Shown: positions 16,233 through 25,332, numbered from the stretch's first letter. The stretch is 32,165 nucleotides of DNA from Nitrosomonadaceae bacterium (GCA_002721545.1 PBKR01000001.1:1-32165); one strand, 5' to 3'. Numbers and translations are program-made. Notes: a model not told the origin generated them from the sequence alone.

Positions 16233-17294
16233 ATGATAGTAAATATAAGAAGATTGGTGAATATATTCCTTGTGAATATATTCCCTCTAAACTTAGTTTT
16301 TAAAAAGTTTGTAAATTTAGTTAAATTTCTAATTGCCTCTAAGTTTAAAACCGGTTCGATCAATTATCTCCCAATTTCTATGGACATTGAGCCCACGACC
16401 GGATGTAATTTTCGGTGCACAATGTGCCAAGTTTCGTTGCCTGACTTTGCCGCTAAAAATATGGACATTGAAACCTTCAAAAAAGTGATTGATGATAATC
16501 GGCAATTACTCAAAATCAAACTGCAAGGCATGGGGGAAACCCTAGTTCAAAGGCAAATTTTTGATATGATAAACTATGCTAAATCCTATGGAATCGTCAC
16601 TGAAACTACCACGAATGGGAGCTTGTTTAATAGAAAGAATATTGAATTATTAAAAGCTAATAAAGTTTCAAAGATTACAGTAAGTATTGATGGGGCGACA
16701 AAATCCACATTTGAATCGATAAGAGTTGATTCAAATTTTGATACGGTAATTGAGGGTGTGAGCCTACTTATTGAACAATGTAATAAAAATTTAATAAGAC
16801 CACAAATTTCTGCATGGTGCGTATTACAAAAAAGCAACTATCACGAAATTTTCAAGGTTTTTGATTTGTGCCGTAAAATTGGCTTTGATGATTTAACTTT
16901 TCAAATACAGTTGTCCAGTTGGGGACAAGATTATTGGGTGGATAAAAATAAATCTATGCAAATAAATTTTAATGCTGAGCAAGTTCAGGAAGATTTTGAG
17001 AAAATTAGAAATTTGGGTAAAAAAAATAATTTCAATGTTCGGATTTTTGAGGAGAATGCCTTAAATTTTAATAAACAATGCCAATGGCCATTTAGGAGTA
17101 GCTATGTCACTGTAGACGGCTCAGTAGTTCCTTGCGCTCCCATATCGGACCCTAAAGTCGTTACCATGGGAAATATTAAAGAAATGTCTTACGAAAAAAT
17201 ATGGAAATCAAAAACCTATGATCAACTTCGAGAGAATATACGTGAGAATAACTTAGACGAGTATTGCAAGGATTGCTATCGTGAGTACCGATAG
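16233..17294 (+). CDS. Radical SAM protein with SPASM-like C-terminus, function unknown
   Basis: 353 residues from the ATG at 16233. A hydrophobic, basic N-terminal stretch (about residues 8-35) may attach it to the membrane. The radical SAM motif C58-x3-C62-x2-C65 lies in TGCNFRCTMC, and later core elements GMGETL, TTNGSL and TVSIDGA are present. The C-terminus has VPCAPISD and a closing C345-x2-C348, as in short SPASM-type auxiliary cluster regions. A TTG at 16179 in frame overlaps the upstream GT2 gene and would add 18 residues; I prefer the ATG, although neither has a good ribosome site. The gene is markedly richer in A and T than its neighbours (about 32% GC in one 60-base sample), suggesting separate acquisition. 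No substrate can be assigned. Confidence 0.82.
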   Translation: MIVNIRRLVNIFLVNIFPLNLVFKKFVNLVKFLIASKFKTGSINYLPISMDIEPTTGCNFRCTMCQVSLPDFAAKNMDIETFKKVIDDNRQLLKIKLQGMGETLVQRQIFDMINYAKSYGIVTETTTNGSLFNRKNIELLKANKVSKITVSIDGATKSTFESIRVDSNFDTVIEGVSLLIEQCNKNLIRPQISAWCVLQKSNYHEIFKVFDLCRKIGFDDLTFQIQLSSWGQDYWVDKNKSMQINFNAEQVQEDFEKIRNLGKKNNFNVRIFEENALNFNKQCQWPFRSSYVTVDGSVVPCAPISDPKVVTMGNIKEMSYEKIWKSKTYDQLRENIRENNLDEYCKDCYREYR

Positions 17295-17509
17295 GATAAC
17301 GCTGATGGGCTTTGTTCCCTCCTGTAAGCTTCATTTCAAAAATAATAGATCGGGAATATGATACGCTCGGCAAGTTTTGGGCGGGTTATTATTTTTTCTT
17401 GCAATTCATCTTATTGAGTGAGACTTGGTTATGTGTTTCACTAGTAAACGATGTTAACCAGAGCTTTTTAACTAAACCATTCATTGCAATAGCCCTGAAA
17501 TAAAAAAAT

Positions 17510-18820
17510 ATGTTGGCTAAACAAGAAGAGTCTCGGTTATGTAGGTCGAACCAGATTCCAGCAATGAGGAGGCTTCTTGTTGTGGATTCTCATTACTCGT
17601 TTGAAGCGATTAGTGAGCGTAAGCTTGAAGAGTCTATAGTCTGCAGAGATTTAAATGGGTTTTTTGACAGAGTTTGGTCGGTTCACCCGTTTGCGAGTCT
17701 CGTAACATCAGATAAGTGGGCCAACAAGTTTGGCAGACCAGAATATTATTCGTTAACTCCTATCCATACATTCATCGAAGGAAAGGTAGGAAGATTTTCC
17801 CTTCTTAGTTGGTTCCCTGCACTAAATTTTTTAATTTCCCAATTGAACATTATCTGCGTTCTTGTTCGTTTGATTCGTAAGGAAGGAATCAGTGTAATCC
17901 GTGCTGATGAACCCCAGTATAATGGTCTTTTAGGCTGGATCCTTTCACGTTTATGTGGGATACCCCTTCTTTTACGGGTGGGAAACAATCATGACAAGGA
18001 CTATGAGACAACAGGGCGAATGTCAATGCCGACGCTATTCAAAACGCGGCGAATCGAAAAAATAATTGAACGATTCGTTCTTTCTCGAGCCGACTGTGTA
18101 GCAGGCGCGAATCAGGATAACCTGAATTTTGCCATTTCAAGCGGGGCACGGCCTGAAGTCTCAACTCTGTTTAGGTATGGCAACCTTATAGCCAAACAGC
18201 ATTTTGACCAACCTGTTGATCGTTCTGATGGTCGACCTCTGCTAAGTGAACTTGGTGTTGACCCTAAGCGATTTATCCTGACTATTGCACGGTTGGAGAG
18301 CCTCAAGCATCCGGATGATGTTATTCGCGTCCTAACAGAGATTAGACGACGCGGTCACGATTTCAAGGCTGTTATAGCAGGTGATGGTCGTCTTCGAGAT
18401 ACACTGGTCGAGTTGGCCAGCGAACTAGGGGTGGAAGATCAAGTCATACTTTGTGGGAATAAAGACCAAGAGTGGCTTGCGCGAGTTATTCCACTGGCTA
18501 CGGTGGTTGTGTCACCTTTTATGGGCCGGGCTCTATCTGAGTCCGCTCTAGGCGCCGCGCCGATAGTGGCCTATGATGTAGATTGGCAAAGCGAACTTAT
18601 TCAATCGGGTGTGACGGGCGAATTGGTTCCATATCTTGACTGGGAAAAAATGGCCAATTCCGTGGAACATTTCCTGTTAAACCCAAAATATGCCAGCTCC
18701 ATGGGCGCAGCGGTTCGTAAACGGGCTTTAGAAATGATGGATCCTGTCATACTGGATCAGCATGAACGGGATATATATCACAAACTTATAAACGATGCTG
18801 ACTCGCCCCCTATTGAATGA
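17510..18820 (+). CDS. Family 4 glycosyltransferase (GT-B fold)
   Basis: A 436-residue GT-B protein. The C-terminal donor domain is recognisable from TIARLESLKHPDDVI (corresponding to the usual GRL..KG segment), IAGDGRLRDTL, QVILCGN and SESALGAAPIVAYD. The first glutamate of the family EX7E motif is absent: the residue eight before the second Glu is a proline in VSPFMGRALSE. The N-terminal acceptor domain contains a hydrophobic stretch around LNFLISQLNIICVLVRLI that may bind the membrane. The ATG at 17510 opens the frame; an ATG 54 bases further in (MRRLLVVDSHYS) is equally possible, and neither has a clear ribosome site. A 215-base non-coding gap separates it from the radical SAM gene. Donor and linkage unknown. 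Confidence 0.85.
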   Translation: MLAKQEESRLCRSNQIPAMRRLLVVDSHYSFEAISERKLEESIVCRDLNGFFDRVWSVHPFASLVTSDKWANKFGRPEYYSLTPIHTFIEGKVGRFSLLSWFPALNFLISQLNIICVLVRLIRKEGISVIRADEPQYNGLLGWILSRLCGIPLLLRVGNNHDKDYETTGRMSMPTLFKTRRIEKIIERFVLSRADCVAGANQDNLNFAISSGARPEVSTLFRYGNLIAKQHFDQPVDRSDGRPLLSELGVDPKRFILTIARLESLKHPDDVIRVLTEIRRRGHDFKAVIAGDGRLRDTLVELASELGVEDQVILCGNKDQEWLARVIPLATVVVSPFMGRALSESALGAAPIVAYDVDWQSELIQSGVTGELVPYLDWEKMANSVEHFLLNPKYASSMGAAVRKRALEMMDPVILDQHERDIYHKLINDADSPPIE

Positions 18821-18939
18821 AAAAGTAGCGCTTGCTTAATTAAGAGATTCATAATGGAGAAACCATATTTAAGCTCGTAAAAAGGCGGATTTGATTTATG
18901 GACTTTAACTCGAAAATAAGAAGAGTGTTTGCCAAAAAT

Positions 18940-18943
18940 GGAG
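18940..18943 (+). promoter_or_regulatory. Shine-Dalgarno sequence for the TTG start at 18951
   Basis: GGAG is 7 bases before the TTG at 18951 and supports this unusual start codon for the phosphoglycosyl transferase gene. Confidence 0.6.
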
Positions 18944-18950
18944 ACTTTTA

Positions 18951-19604
18951 TTGATAAAGTCCAAAGCTGTTCAATGCGCAACTAAATGTTTCGCTAAACG
19001 TGCAATGGACATACTAATCCTTTTTTGTTTTGCCCCTATTTGGGTTCCCGTGAGTTTGGTAATACTTTTGGGAGTTGTAATTGAGCAGTTGATTTCCGGA
19101 GATTTTGGTCCGCCTATTATCAGCGAAATTCGTATTTCAAAAGGAAGGAAATTTAGACTTTTTAAACTAAATATGTACAAAGAGTCGGCTAGAAAAAAGT
19201 ATATTTTAGAATCTGAAAGATATGCCACAATGGGAACCTATGCTTTTTTGGGTCAAGACACTAATAGCCTCAGGCTTGTGGGAAGAGTGATGAAAAAATA
19301 TTACTTAGACGAGTTGGGACAAATGATCAATATTTTATTAGGGCAGATGTCTTTTGTGGGTCCACGCCCAAGGCTAGAGGCGGAAAAGGTCAGTATGAAT
19401 CCTCCTCGGCAGTTGCTTAAGAGTGGTTATTTTTGCTTTGCAGCCAATCAATGGAAAAATGAAGAACACTCTGACCTAGGTTTTCACTCAGATGAAGAAT
19501 ATCTTGAAATTTACCTAAACAGTTCTACTTCAGAGTTATTAAAGATAGATCTTAGTATTTTTCTCGACGGAGTGAAGGCTGTCATCAAGGGGAAAGGAAA
19601 GTGA
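18951..19604 (+). CDS. Divergent polyprenyl-phosphate sugar-1-phosphate transferase
   Basis: The 217-residue protein keeps the core of the bacterial sugar transferase family: a basic start followed by a hydrophobic segment (about residues 19-48, ILILFCFAPIWVPVSLVILL), the acidic pair in YYLDELGQM and SFVGPRPRLEAEK. It departs from family norms in other places. KFRTM is replaced by FKLNM, and the PGLTGWAQ region reads FAANQWKNEEHSDL, so the usual PG(L/I)TG is missing. It starts at a TTG with a good ribosome site. It may use an unusual donor, act on a different lipid carrier, or be degenerating, though the frame is intact. It is the second such transferase in the window and ends 76 bases from a convergent gene. 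Confidence 0.8.
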   Translation: MIKSKAVQCATKCFAKRAMDILILFCFAPIWVPVSLVILLGVVIEQLISGDFGPPIISEIRISKGRKFRLFKLNMYKESARKKYILESERYATMGTYAFLGQDTNSLRLVGRVMKKYYLDELGQMINILLGQMSFVGPRPRLEAEKVSMNPPRQLLKSGYFCFAANQWKNEEHSDLGFHSDEEYLEIYLNSSTSELLKIDLSIFLDGVKAVIKGKGK

Positions 19605-19680
19605 GTCAGCTTTTTATTTGTCTGGGCTTTATTCCTTAAGTAGGCGATTGAATTTTTTTTGAAGTAATAGTGTGGATTCA

Positions 19681-20784
19681 TCATGAAGATTCTTTTTCCA
19701 ACAATTCTTCCCACTGGCAACATATCTTTTCCGTAGAGAAGGCTGCCATTGAACTGGGACCTGCATTACCGAGACTCTGTCTTAATTCCGAGGAACTCAT
19801 CAGATGTCGCATCCCATCGGCTAAAACTTTTGCACGGTGGGCACCTTGAACTAAAATACCATTGTGGTTGTGTTTGATCAGTTCATTTGTGCCTGCACAG
19901 TCTGCAAAGCCTACTACCGGCAAACGATAAGTCATAGCCTCTGCAGTGGCCAAGCCAAAACTCTCGTAAAGGGACGAATTGACGAATAATTGAGCATAGA
20001 GGTATTCCTCGGTTACATTGGGTGTTGTGGTTGCAAGTTGGACGCGTTCTTCAAGCCCAAGCGTTTTTACCTGAGTTTCCAGTTGAGGACGCAACTCGCC
20101 ATCTCCAAATATCCGCAGATCCCATTCCCGAAATTCATCTGCGAGCATCGCATAGGCTTCTATTAAAGTTTGGTGGTCCTTCTGCGGGACTAATCTGCCG
20201 ACGGATAAAATCCTTTTCCTAGTGGAACCGGATTTTATCCTGCCGTTTCTATTATCTTCAGGCACACTGACTGGATTTGGGATAACGACCATATGATTTC
20301 TAAGTGGAGCATTAAAACCATTACGCAATTTTTCGGAAATAACTGTAGTTTTTTTTGTGATATATGGCGTGAGCTGCAGAAGCAGGCGCTCATAAGGGTG
20401 CGACCGATAGTGCTCGACACCAATGTGCTCACTAGCAATCACGGGAAACTTAGTACCAAGAAGAGCCAAACCAAGCGGGATGAACATACTATGCATAAAG
20501 CCAACCACAACATCCGGATTAACCTGAACTACAGTTCTACGTAACGAAATTATACGTTGCAGTGTCTCAAAAATGGTTGAGGAACCTTCTGTGTTGCCAA
20601 TGCCTAAGTCAATCCTGTTTATGGATCTGTGCAAAGGATAAAATGAATTACCGTGTGGTAGATCATATGTCAGTATAGAAACACAATGGCCCCGCTCGGC
20701 AAGGCCGTTTGAAATTTCAGCCAGTACGCGTTCTGCGCCACCCCCCACTGCGTTTAGCGACTTGATTGCAAATAAGATTTCCAT
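19681..20784 (-). CDS. Family 4 glycosyltransferase on the opposite strand
   Basis: A 367-residue GT-B enzyme read leftward from the ATG at 20784. The N-terminal glycine-rich loop GGGAERVL (residues 14-21) and donor-domain motifs SVGRLVPQKDH, IFGDGELR and the complete EX7E motif in YESFGLATAEAM are all present, and the length is standard. It resembles N-acetylhexosaminyl or galactosyl transferases of O-antigen clusters, but the sugar cannot be assigned. It is opposite in direction to every neighbour, converges with the phosphoglycosyl transferase gene with only 76 bases between them, and must have its own promoter to the right of 20784. No clear terminator hairpin lies in the 76-base convergent gap. 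Confidence 0.92.
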   Translation of the reverse strand: MEILFAIKSLNAVGGGAERVLAEISNGLAERGHCVSILTYDLPHGNSFYPLHRSINRIDLGIGNTEGSSTIFETLQRIISLRRTVVQVNPDVVVGFMHSMFIPLGLALLGTKFPVIASEHIGVEHYRSHPYERLLLQLTPYITKKTTVISEKLRNGFNAPLRNHMVVIPNPVSVPEDNRNGRIKSGSTRKRILSVGRLVPQKDHQTLIEAYAMLADEFREWDLRIFGDGELRPQLETQVKTLGLEERVQLATTTPNVTEEYLYAQLFVNSSLYESFGLATAEAMTYRLPVVGFADCAGTNELIKHNHNGILVQGAHRAKVLADGMRHLMSSSELRQSLGNAGPSSMAAFSTEKICCQWEELLEKESS

Positions 20785-21132
20785 ATTAAGTCTTTAAACG
20801 AACCTGAGCCAAGAGTTGATTTGTGTTATAGACATATTTGGTTTTATATGTCTTCCGATAAATTCTTTTCAAGTTTAATCCATATTCCCAATTTTAAAAA
20901 AAATTATCCTGACTATAATAGTGGAAGAAAGGTTTCAAAAGAAGCAACTTTAGAGTTTTTGATTAAAAACCAGGGAGAATTATTAGTAGTTATTAATTAT
21001 CCTTTTGGTTGAGTTTGTAACGTTGAGCGCTTACAATTTACCCGATCTGAGGACAATAATCGCCTTCTTTGTTTCGTGTTATTATTGGATAATAGAAAGT
21101 CTTCCATGGGTATATGTGCATCACGGGAATTT
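20785..21132. other. Non-coding region between divergent genes
   Basis: These 348 bases lie between the leftward GT4 and the rightward methyltransferase. A short rightward frame starting with TTG at 20821 and ending at 21012 (63 codons) shows no recognisable protein features and no ribosome site. The region is AT-rich and should hold promoters for both flanking genes, but I see no convincing promoter pair. Confidence 0.4.
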
Positions 21133-21990
21133 ATGGGTATAAAGGAAAATGTTGACCAAGCAACCGTAAATGGTTTTGGGGAAGAGTGGAGCAAGTTTGA
21201 CCAGTCCGAGCTTCCTGAACGTGAACTCGTTGAGCTTTTTGAAAGTTATTTCTCGATTTTTCCATGGGACAAGTTACCTGAAAATGCAGAAGGATTTGAT
21301 GTCGGCTGTGGAAGCGGGCGGTGGGCAAAACTAGTTGCGCCTCGGGTTGGACGATTGCATTGTATTGAGCCTAGTGCTGCACTGGAGGTTGCTAGAAAAA
21401 ACTTGATTCAATTTCATAATTGTACATTTCACAAGGCAATTGTGAATGCAATGCCTATTGAGGATGCCGGTATGGATTTTGGCTATTCGCTAGGCGTGTT
21501 GCATCATATTCCTGATACTCAAGCCGCGATTGATGCATGCGTAAATAAACTCAAAACTGGCGCTCCATTCCTTGTTTACCTTTATTATGCTTTAAATAAC
21601 AGGCCATCTTGGTACAAAATTGTTTGGCGCGCAAGTGATGTCTTGCGTCGCCTGATTTCAGCTTCTCCGCATAAAATAAAGTATATTGCCAGCCAAATTA
21701 TTGCGGCTTTAGTATACTTACCGTTAGCCAGGCTATCTGCAATAATGGAAAAAATTGGTTTTAATGTTAGTAATATTCCATTGAGCAATTATAGGAATCG
21801 AAGTTTTTACACAATGCGTACGGACGCTTTGGACAGATTCGGCACTAAGTTAGAACAACGTTTTTCTCGTGATCAAATCAAGGCTATGATGGAGAAGGCT
21901 GGTCTTGAGCGGATTAGATTTTCTCCGGTTGAACCTTTCTGGTGTGCTGTGGGCTATAGATGTTCTAAAGATAATTCAAAGAATATTTAA
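21133..21990 (+). CDS. Class I SAM-dependent methyltransferase (Methyltransf_11 type)
   Basis: 285 residues from the ATG at 21133. SAM-binding motif I is DVGCGSGRW (56-64), preceded by the N-terminal stretch VNGFGEEWSKFDQ common in sugar-cluster methyltransferases. GVLHHIPD is the post-motif region. The C-terminal half has two hydrophobic stretches (around IIAALVYLPLARL) that suggest membrane proximity. Earlier in-frame starts (GTG 21076, ATG 21106) add residues without family character. GGGAA stands a short 3 bases before the chosen ATG, so the start is moderately certain. Its stop shares a base with the asnB start (TAATG), so the two are almost surely co-translated. O- or N-methylation of a glycan sugar is likely; the substrate is unknown. 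Confidence 0.85.
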   Translation: MGIKENVDQATVNGFGEEWSKFDQSELPERELVELFESYFSIFPWDKLPENAEGFDVGCGSGRWAKLVAPRVGRLHCIEPSAALEVARKNLIQFHNCTFHKAIVNAMPIEDAGMDFGYSLGVLHHIPDTQAAIDACVNKLKTGAPFLVYLYYALNNRPSWYKIVWRASDVLRRLISASPHKIKYIASQIIAALVYLPLARLSAIMEKIGFNVSNIPLSNYRNRSFYTMRTDALDRFGTKLEQRFSRDQIKAMMEKAGLERIRFSPVEPFWCAVGYRCSKDNSKNI

Positions 21991-23975
21991 TGTGCGGCTT
22001 TGTTGGATTTATTGGGGGAATTGTACCGGATGGTGTTGCCGGTAAGGAGTCCCTGCTTCAACGTATGGCGGATACTATAACGCATCGAGGGCCCGACCAT
22101 GGAGGGTATTGGTGCGATGTAGATCAAAATATCGGCTTGGGTCATCGACGTTTATCCGTTATTGATTTGTCGCCAGCGGGATACCAGCCTATGCATTCTC
22201 CTTCCAGCCGATATGTAGTGGTCTTCAACGGTGAGGCGTACAACCACCTGTTGATGAGAAAAGCTTTGGAGACTAGCGGACAAGCGCCCGTTTGGCGTGG
22301 CCATTCAGACACTGAAACTTTATTGGCCGGTTTCGATGCCTGGGGTATAGAAGAAACAGTAAAGCGGACCATCGGTATGTTTGCCTTTACCGTATGGGAT
22401 AGGCAGACTCGAACGCTTACCCTGGGGCGCGACCGCCTTGGTGAAAAGCCCCTCTATTACGGCTGGCAGGGGCAAGCTGATGAAGCGACGTTCATGTTTG
22501 CCTCTGAGTTGAAGGCCTTGTGGGTTCATCCGGTTTTTGAAAATAACATAAGCCGGGATGCTTTGAGCCTGGAATTACGGTATGGCTGTATTCCGGCGCC
22601 GTATTCCATTTATGAGGGTATCTCCAAATTAATGCCTGGCAGTTTGCTCAGGGTTTCGCTTGACCGTCGTGAACCGAAGGTATGGAAATATTGGTCCGGC
22701 GCCGAAACGGCTGAGTTTGGCGTGGCCAATATTTTTTCGGGTACCGCCGATCAGGCGGTGGATGAATTAGAAGTATTGCTGAGAGATGCTGTGCGGCAAC
22801 AGATGGTGGCGGATGTGCCGCTGGGAGCTTTCTTGTCAGGCGGGGTGGACTCCTCCGCAGTAGTTGCGTTGATGCAAGCGCAGTCGTCACGTCCGGTAAA
22901 AACCTTTACCATTGGATTCCACGAAACGGGATATAACGAAGCAGAATATGCCAAAGCCGTAGCCAGACATTTAGGTACGGACCATACTGAACTTTATGTC
23001 ACTGCAGAAGAGACAATGGCGGTTATTCCTCGTTTGCCAACCCTGTACGATGAGCCATTTTCTGATTCCTCACAAATCCCAACCTTTTTGGTATCACAAC
23101 TTGCCAGAAAACATGTAGCGGTATCGCTTTCTGGTGATGCGGGCGATGAGCTGTTTTGTGGATATAACAGGTATTTTATGACGGCGAACCTTTGGCGGAA
23201 GATGGCAATGGAATATATACCATTGCCATTGCGTAGATTGTTGTCAAAAGGACTGACGAGTATCTCACCGCAAAGGTGGAATAAGGTTTTAGGTGCAGTA
23301 GAAAATTTTTTACCGAAATCCGCGAGATTTGCCAATCTCGGAGATAAGCTGCATAAGGGAGCCGCTGTGTTGGCAAGCACATCGCCGGATGCTCTTTACC
23401 GTGGTTTGGTTTCGTTTTGGCAGAACCCGGAATCGGTAATAATCAGCGGCCATGAGCCATCTACTCTATTGACCGGGAACTCGCCATCCCTTAATGGGCT
23501 GGATCATACTCAACGGATGATGGCATTGGATATGCTCACTTATCTACCAGACGATATTCTGGTAAAAGTGGACCGAGCTGCGATGGGTGTTTCTTTGGAA
23601 ACTCGAATTCCTTTTCTCGATCATCGTGTGGTGGAATTTGCATGGCGTTTGCCGCAGTCCATGAAATTATGGGATGATCAGACAAAATGGGCACTAAGAC
23701 AAGTGTTATACAGATATGTGCCTCAAGAACTGATAGACAGGCCAAAGATGGGTTTTGGTGTACCCATAGGGGCTTGGCTTAGAGGGCCACTGAGAGAATG
23801 GGCAGAAGGGCTTCTGGATGAATCAAGATTAAAGCGGGAAGGGTTTATCAACCCCGCTCCTGTCCGGCTGAAATGGGATGAGCACCTCTCTGGACAGAGA
23901 AATTGGCAACACTCCCTTTGGCCGGTATTAATGTTTCAAGCATGGCTGGAATCTCGAAATCCTAGGCAATCTTAA
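21990..23975 (+). CDS. asnB: Asparagine synthase-like glutamine amidotransferase
   Basis: A 661-residue AsnB-type protein. The class II glutaminase domain begins with the catalytic C2 exposed after removal of Met (MCGFVGF). NGEAYNH and the HSDTE segment belong to the same domain. The synthetase domain has the ATP-binding loop SGGVDSS at 283-289 and continues with SLSGDAGDELFCGYNRY and LVKVDRAAMGVSLETRIPFLD. In O-antigen and capsule loci such proteins often convert the carboxyl of a uronic acid into an amide using glutamine and ATP, rather than making free asparagine. The start is coupled to the methyltransferase by TAATG. No uronic acid dehydrogenase is in the window, so the carboxyl substrate must come from elsewhere, or the protein has another target. 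Confidence 0.93.
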   Translation: MCGFVGFIGGIVPDGVAGKESLLQRMADTITHRGPDHGGYWCDVDQNIGLGHRRLSVIDLSPAGYQPMHSPSSRYVVVFNGEAYNHLLMRKALETSGQAPVWRGHSDTETLLAGFDAWGIEETVKRTIGMFAFTVWDRQTRTLTLGRDRLGEKPLYYGWQGQADEATFMFASELKALWVHPVFENNISRDALSLELRYGCIPAPYSIYEGISKLMPGSLLRVSLDRREPKVWKYWSGAETAEFGVANIFSGTADQAVDELEVLLRDAVRQQMVADVPLGAFLSGGVDSSAVVALMQAQSSRPVKTFTIGFHETGYNEAEYAKAVARHLGTDHTELYVTAEETMAVIPRLPTLYDEPFSDSSQIPTFLVSQLARKHVAVSLSGDAGDELFCGYNRYFMTANLWRKMAMEYIPLPLRRLLSKGLTSISPQRWNKVLGAVENFLPKSARFANLGDKLHKGAAVLASTSPDALYRGLVSFWQNPESVIISGHEPSTLLTGNSPSLNGLDHTQRMMALDMLTYLPDDILVKVDRAAMGVSLETRIPFLDHRVVEFAWRLPQSMKLWDDQTKWALRQVLYRYVPQELIDRPKMGFGVPIGAWLRGPLREWAEGLLDESRLKREGFINPAPVRLKWDEHLSGQRNWQHSLWPVLMFQAWLESRNPRQS

Positions 23976-24039
23976 GCGAAATTTGTTAGTACGCTAGTAA
24001 AATAATTTATATGCTGAATTTCAATCAAGGTGTTTTCTC

Positions 24040-25332
24040 GTGTTGACCGATAGTTTTATAGAGTCTGGGTTTCTAGTGGCTATGTGCATTTGTCTGGTTA
24101 CCCTTATAATGCCAGTCTTTTCTCGCGAATTACGGCAAAGCAAATCAATGGTAGTTGGGTATTGGTTTGTGGTGGGCCTCCATCAAGTTGTAGCATTTGT
24201 TAACGCCTATATCATTGGACTGGGTACGGTTGTAGAGCCTTTTCCTGATGCCCGCGGTATGCAACTGACGGGTGAAAAGCTCGCTATGAGTGAGAATGGG
24301 AGTTTTTCAATAGGATCTGGGTTTTATAAACAGGCGCTTGGTGCTGTGTATAGATGGTTTAGTCCATCACACCTGCTAGGAGAACAGCTTTCTATTTTAG
24401 TTTTTGCGTTCTCCTGTATTATTTTCCTTAAGATAATGCGGCAATTGGGAGTGGTGCGTTATAGGTTGTCTTCCTTGATTGCTTTTGGCGCATTACCCAC
24501 CATGTTTATATTGGGCTCAATAACATTACGGGAATCGTATCAAGTGTTTTTTTTCATGCTTGCTGTTTATTTCGGCATAAAAATGCATAGGAAGGGTTGG
24601 CCAAATGTCTACTTTATTGCCTTAATATTATCGGCTCTGATTATGGGTTGGTTTCATACAGCGCTGATCGTTTATGCCGCCTTATTGGTTTTAATATTTG
24701 TCTTATGGAGCCCTAGGCCGGCTACCCGTCTCTGGAATATTAAAAAACTGCGTTTGGCGGCATTCATGATTATTCCTCTTTCCTTAATGGGCATGGTGGC
24801 TTTATCGAAAGTAGAAATGAATGAAATACAAACTTTGTCATATTTGCTCAACCAAAATTGGCTGGATGTTGTTTCGAGATTTAGGGCAAATTCAATCATT
24901 GATTCTGGAAGGACGACCTATGGCGTTTACTTGGATATTACTTCATCCTATATGATGGTCTACTCAGGTTTGAAGTTGTATGTTTATTATCTGTTTGCCC
25001 CTTTCCCATGGAATATAGGGAGTTTAACTGATTTATATGCAGGCGCGGAGTCGATCATGCGTATGATCTTAATTTATTTTTCAGTAAAACAATGGCGCAA
25101 GGCCTATGGTTCGCAGCGACGTTTGCTGGGACTGATGTTGATTTTATACTTCAGCGTGACTTTAATGTGGGCGGTGGGTACGACCAATTACGGAACATCC
25201 ATTCGCCATCACATGGTGAGTTGGTGGATTATCGTAATCGTTGGTGTTCCTCCGCTAATGGGAAAATTGAGCCGTTTCTGGTTTAGGCCTATTCTGAGTC
25301 GTCCTAATGCGATGCTTGTTAAAAGCGACTAA
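24040..25332 (+). CDS. Wzy/EpsG-like polysaccharide polymerase (copy 1)
   Basis: A 430-residue protein with about 10-11 hydrophobic helices and no soluble domain. Segments such as ITLRESYQVFFFMLAVYFG in mid-protein and TTNYGTSIRHHMVSWW near the C-terminus resemble the conserved parts of EpsG-like and other Wzy-type polymerases. These join repeat units on the periplasmic side of the inner membrane. It starts at a GTG at 24040 with AAGG about 9 bases upstream; a TTG three bases later is possible. It is followed after 90 bases by a second homologous gene. Polymerase function fits because wzx is present and no other wzy candidate is visible, but membrane proteins of this kind are poorly conserved and a GT-C transferase role cannot be excluded. 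Confidence 0.65.
   Translation: MLTDSFIESGFLVAMCICLVTLIMPVFSRELRQSKSMVVGYWFVVGLHQVVAFVNAYIIGLGTVVEPFPDARGMQLTGEKLAMSENGSFSIGSGFYKQALGAVYRWFSPSHLLGEQLSILVFAFSCIIFLKIMRQLGVVRYRLSSLIAFGALPTMFILGSITLRESYQVFFFMLAVYFGIKMHRKGWPNVYFIALILSALIMGWFHTALIVYAALLVLIFVLWSPRPATRLWNIKKLRLAAFMIIPLSLMGMVALSKVEMNEIQTLSYLLNQNWLDVVSRFRANSIIDSGRTTYGVYLDITSSYMMVYSGLKLYVYYLFAPFPWNIGSLTDLYAGAESIMRMILIYFSVKQWRKAYGSQRRLLGLMLILYFSVTLMWAVGTTNYGTSIRHHMVSWWIIVIVGVPPLMGKLSRFWFRPILSRPNAMLVKSD
24901..25140 (+). repeat. Nearly identical patch in tandem Wzy-like genes, copy 1
   Basis: Compared with 26461-26700, I count 9 mismatches in 240 bases, with an unbroken identical run at 24934-25041. On both sides identity falls sharply (13 mismatches in the next 60 bases). 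Confidence 0.9.

Noticed and set aside
20821-21012. Short rightward reading frame of 63 codons
   Set aside because: TTG start, no ribosome site, no recognisable motif, and placed in an AT-rich promoter region.
22994-23380. Leftward frame of 128 codons inside asnB
   Set aside because: Antisense shadow of a well-conserved gene; the translation has no family character.
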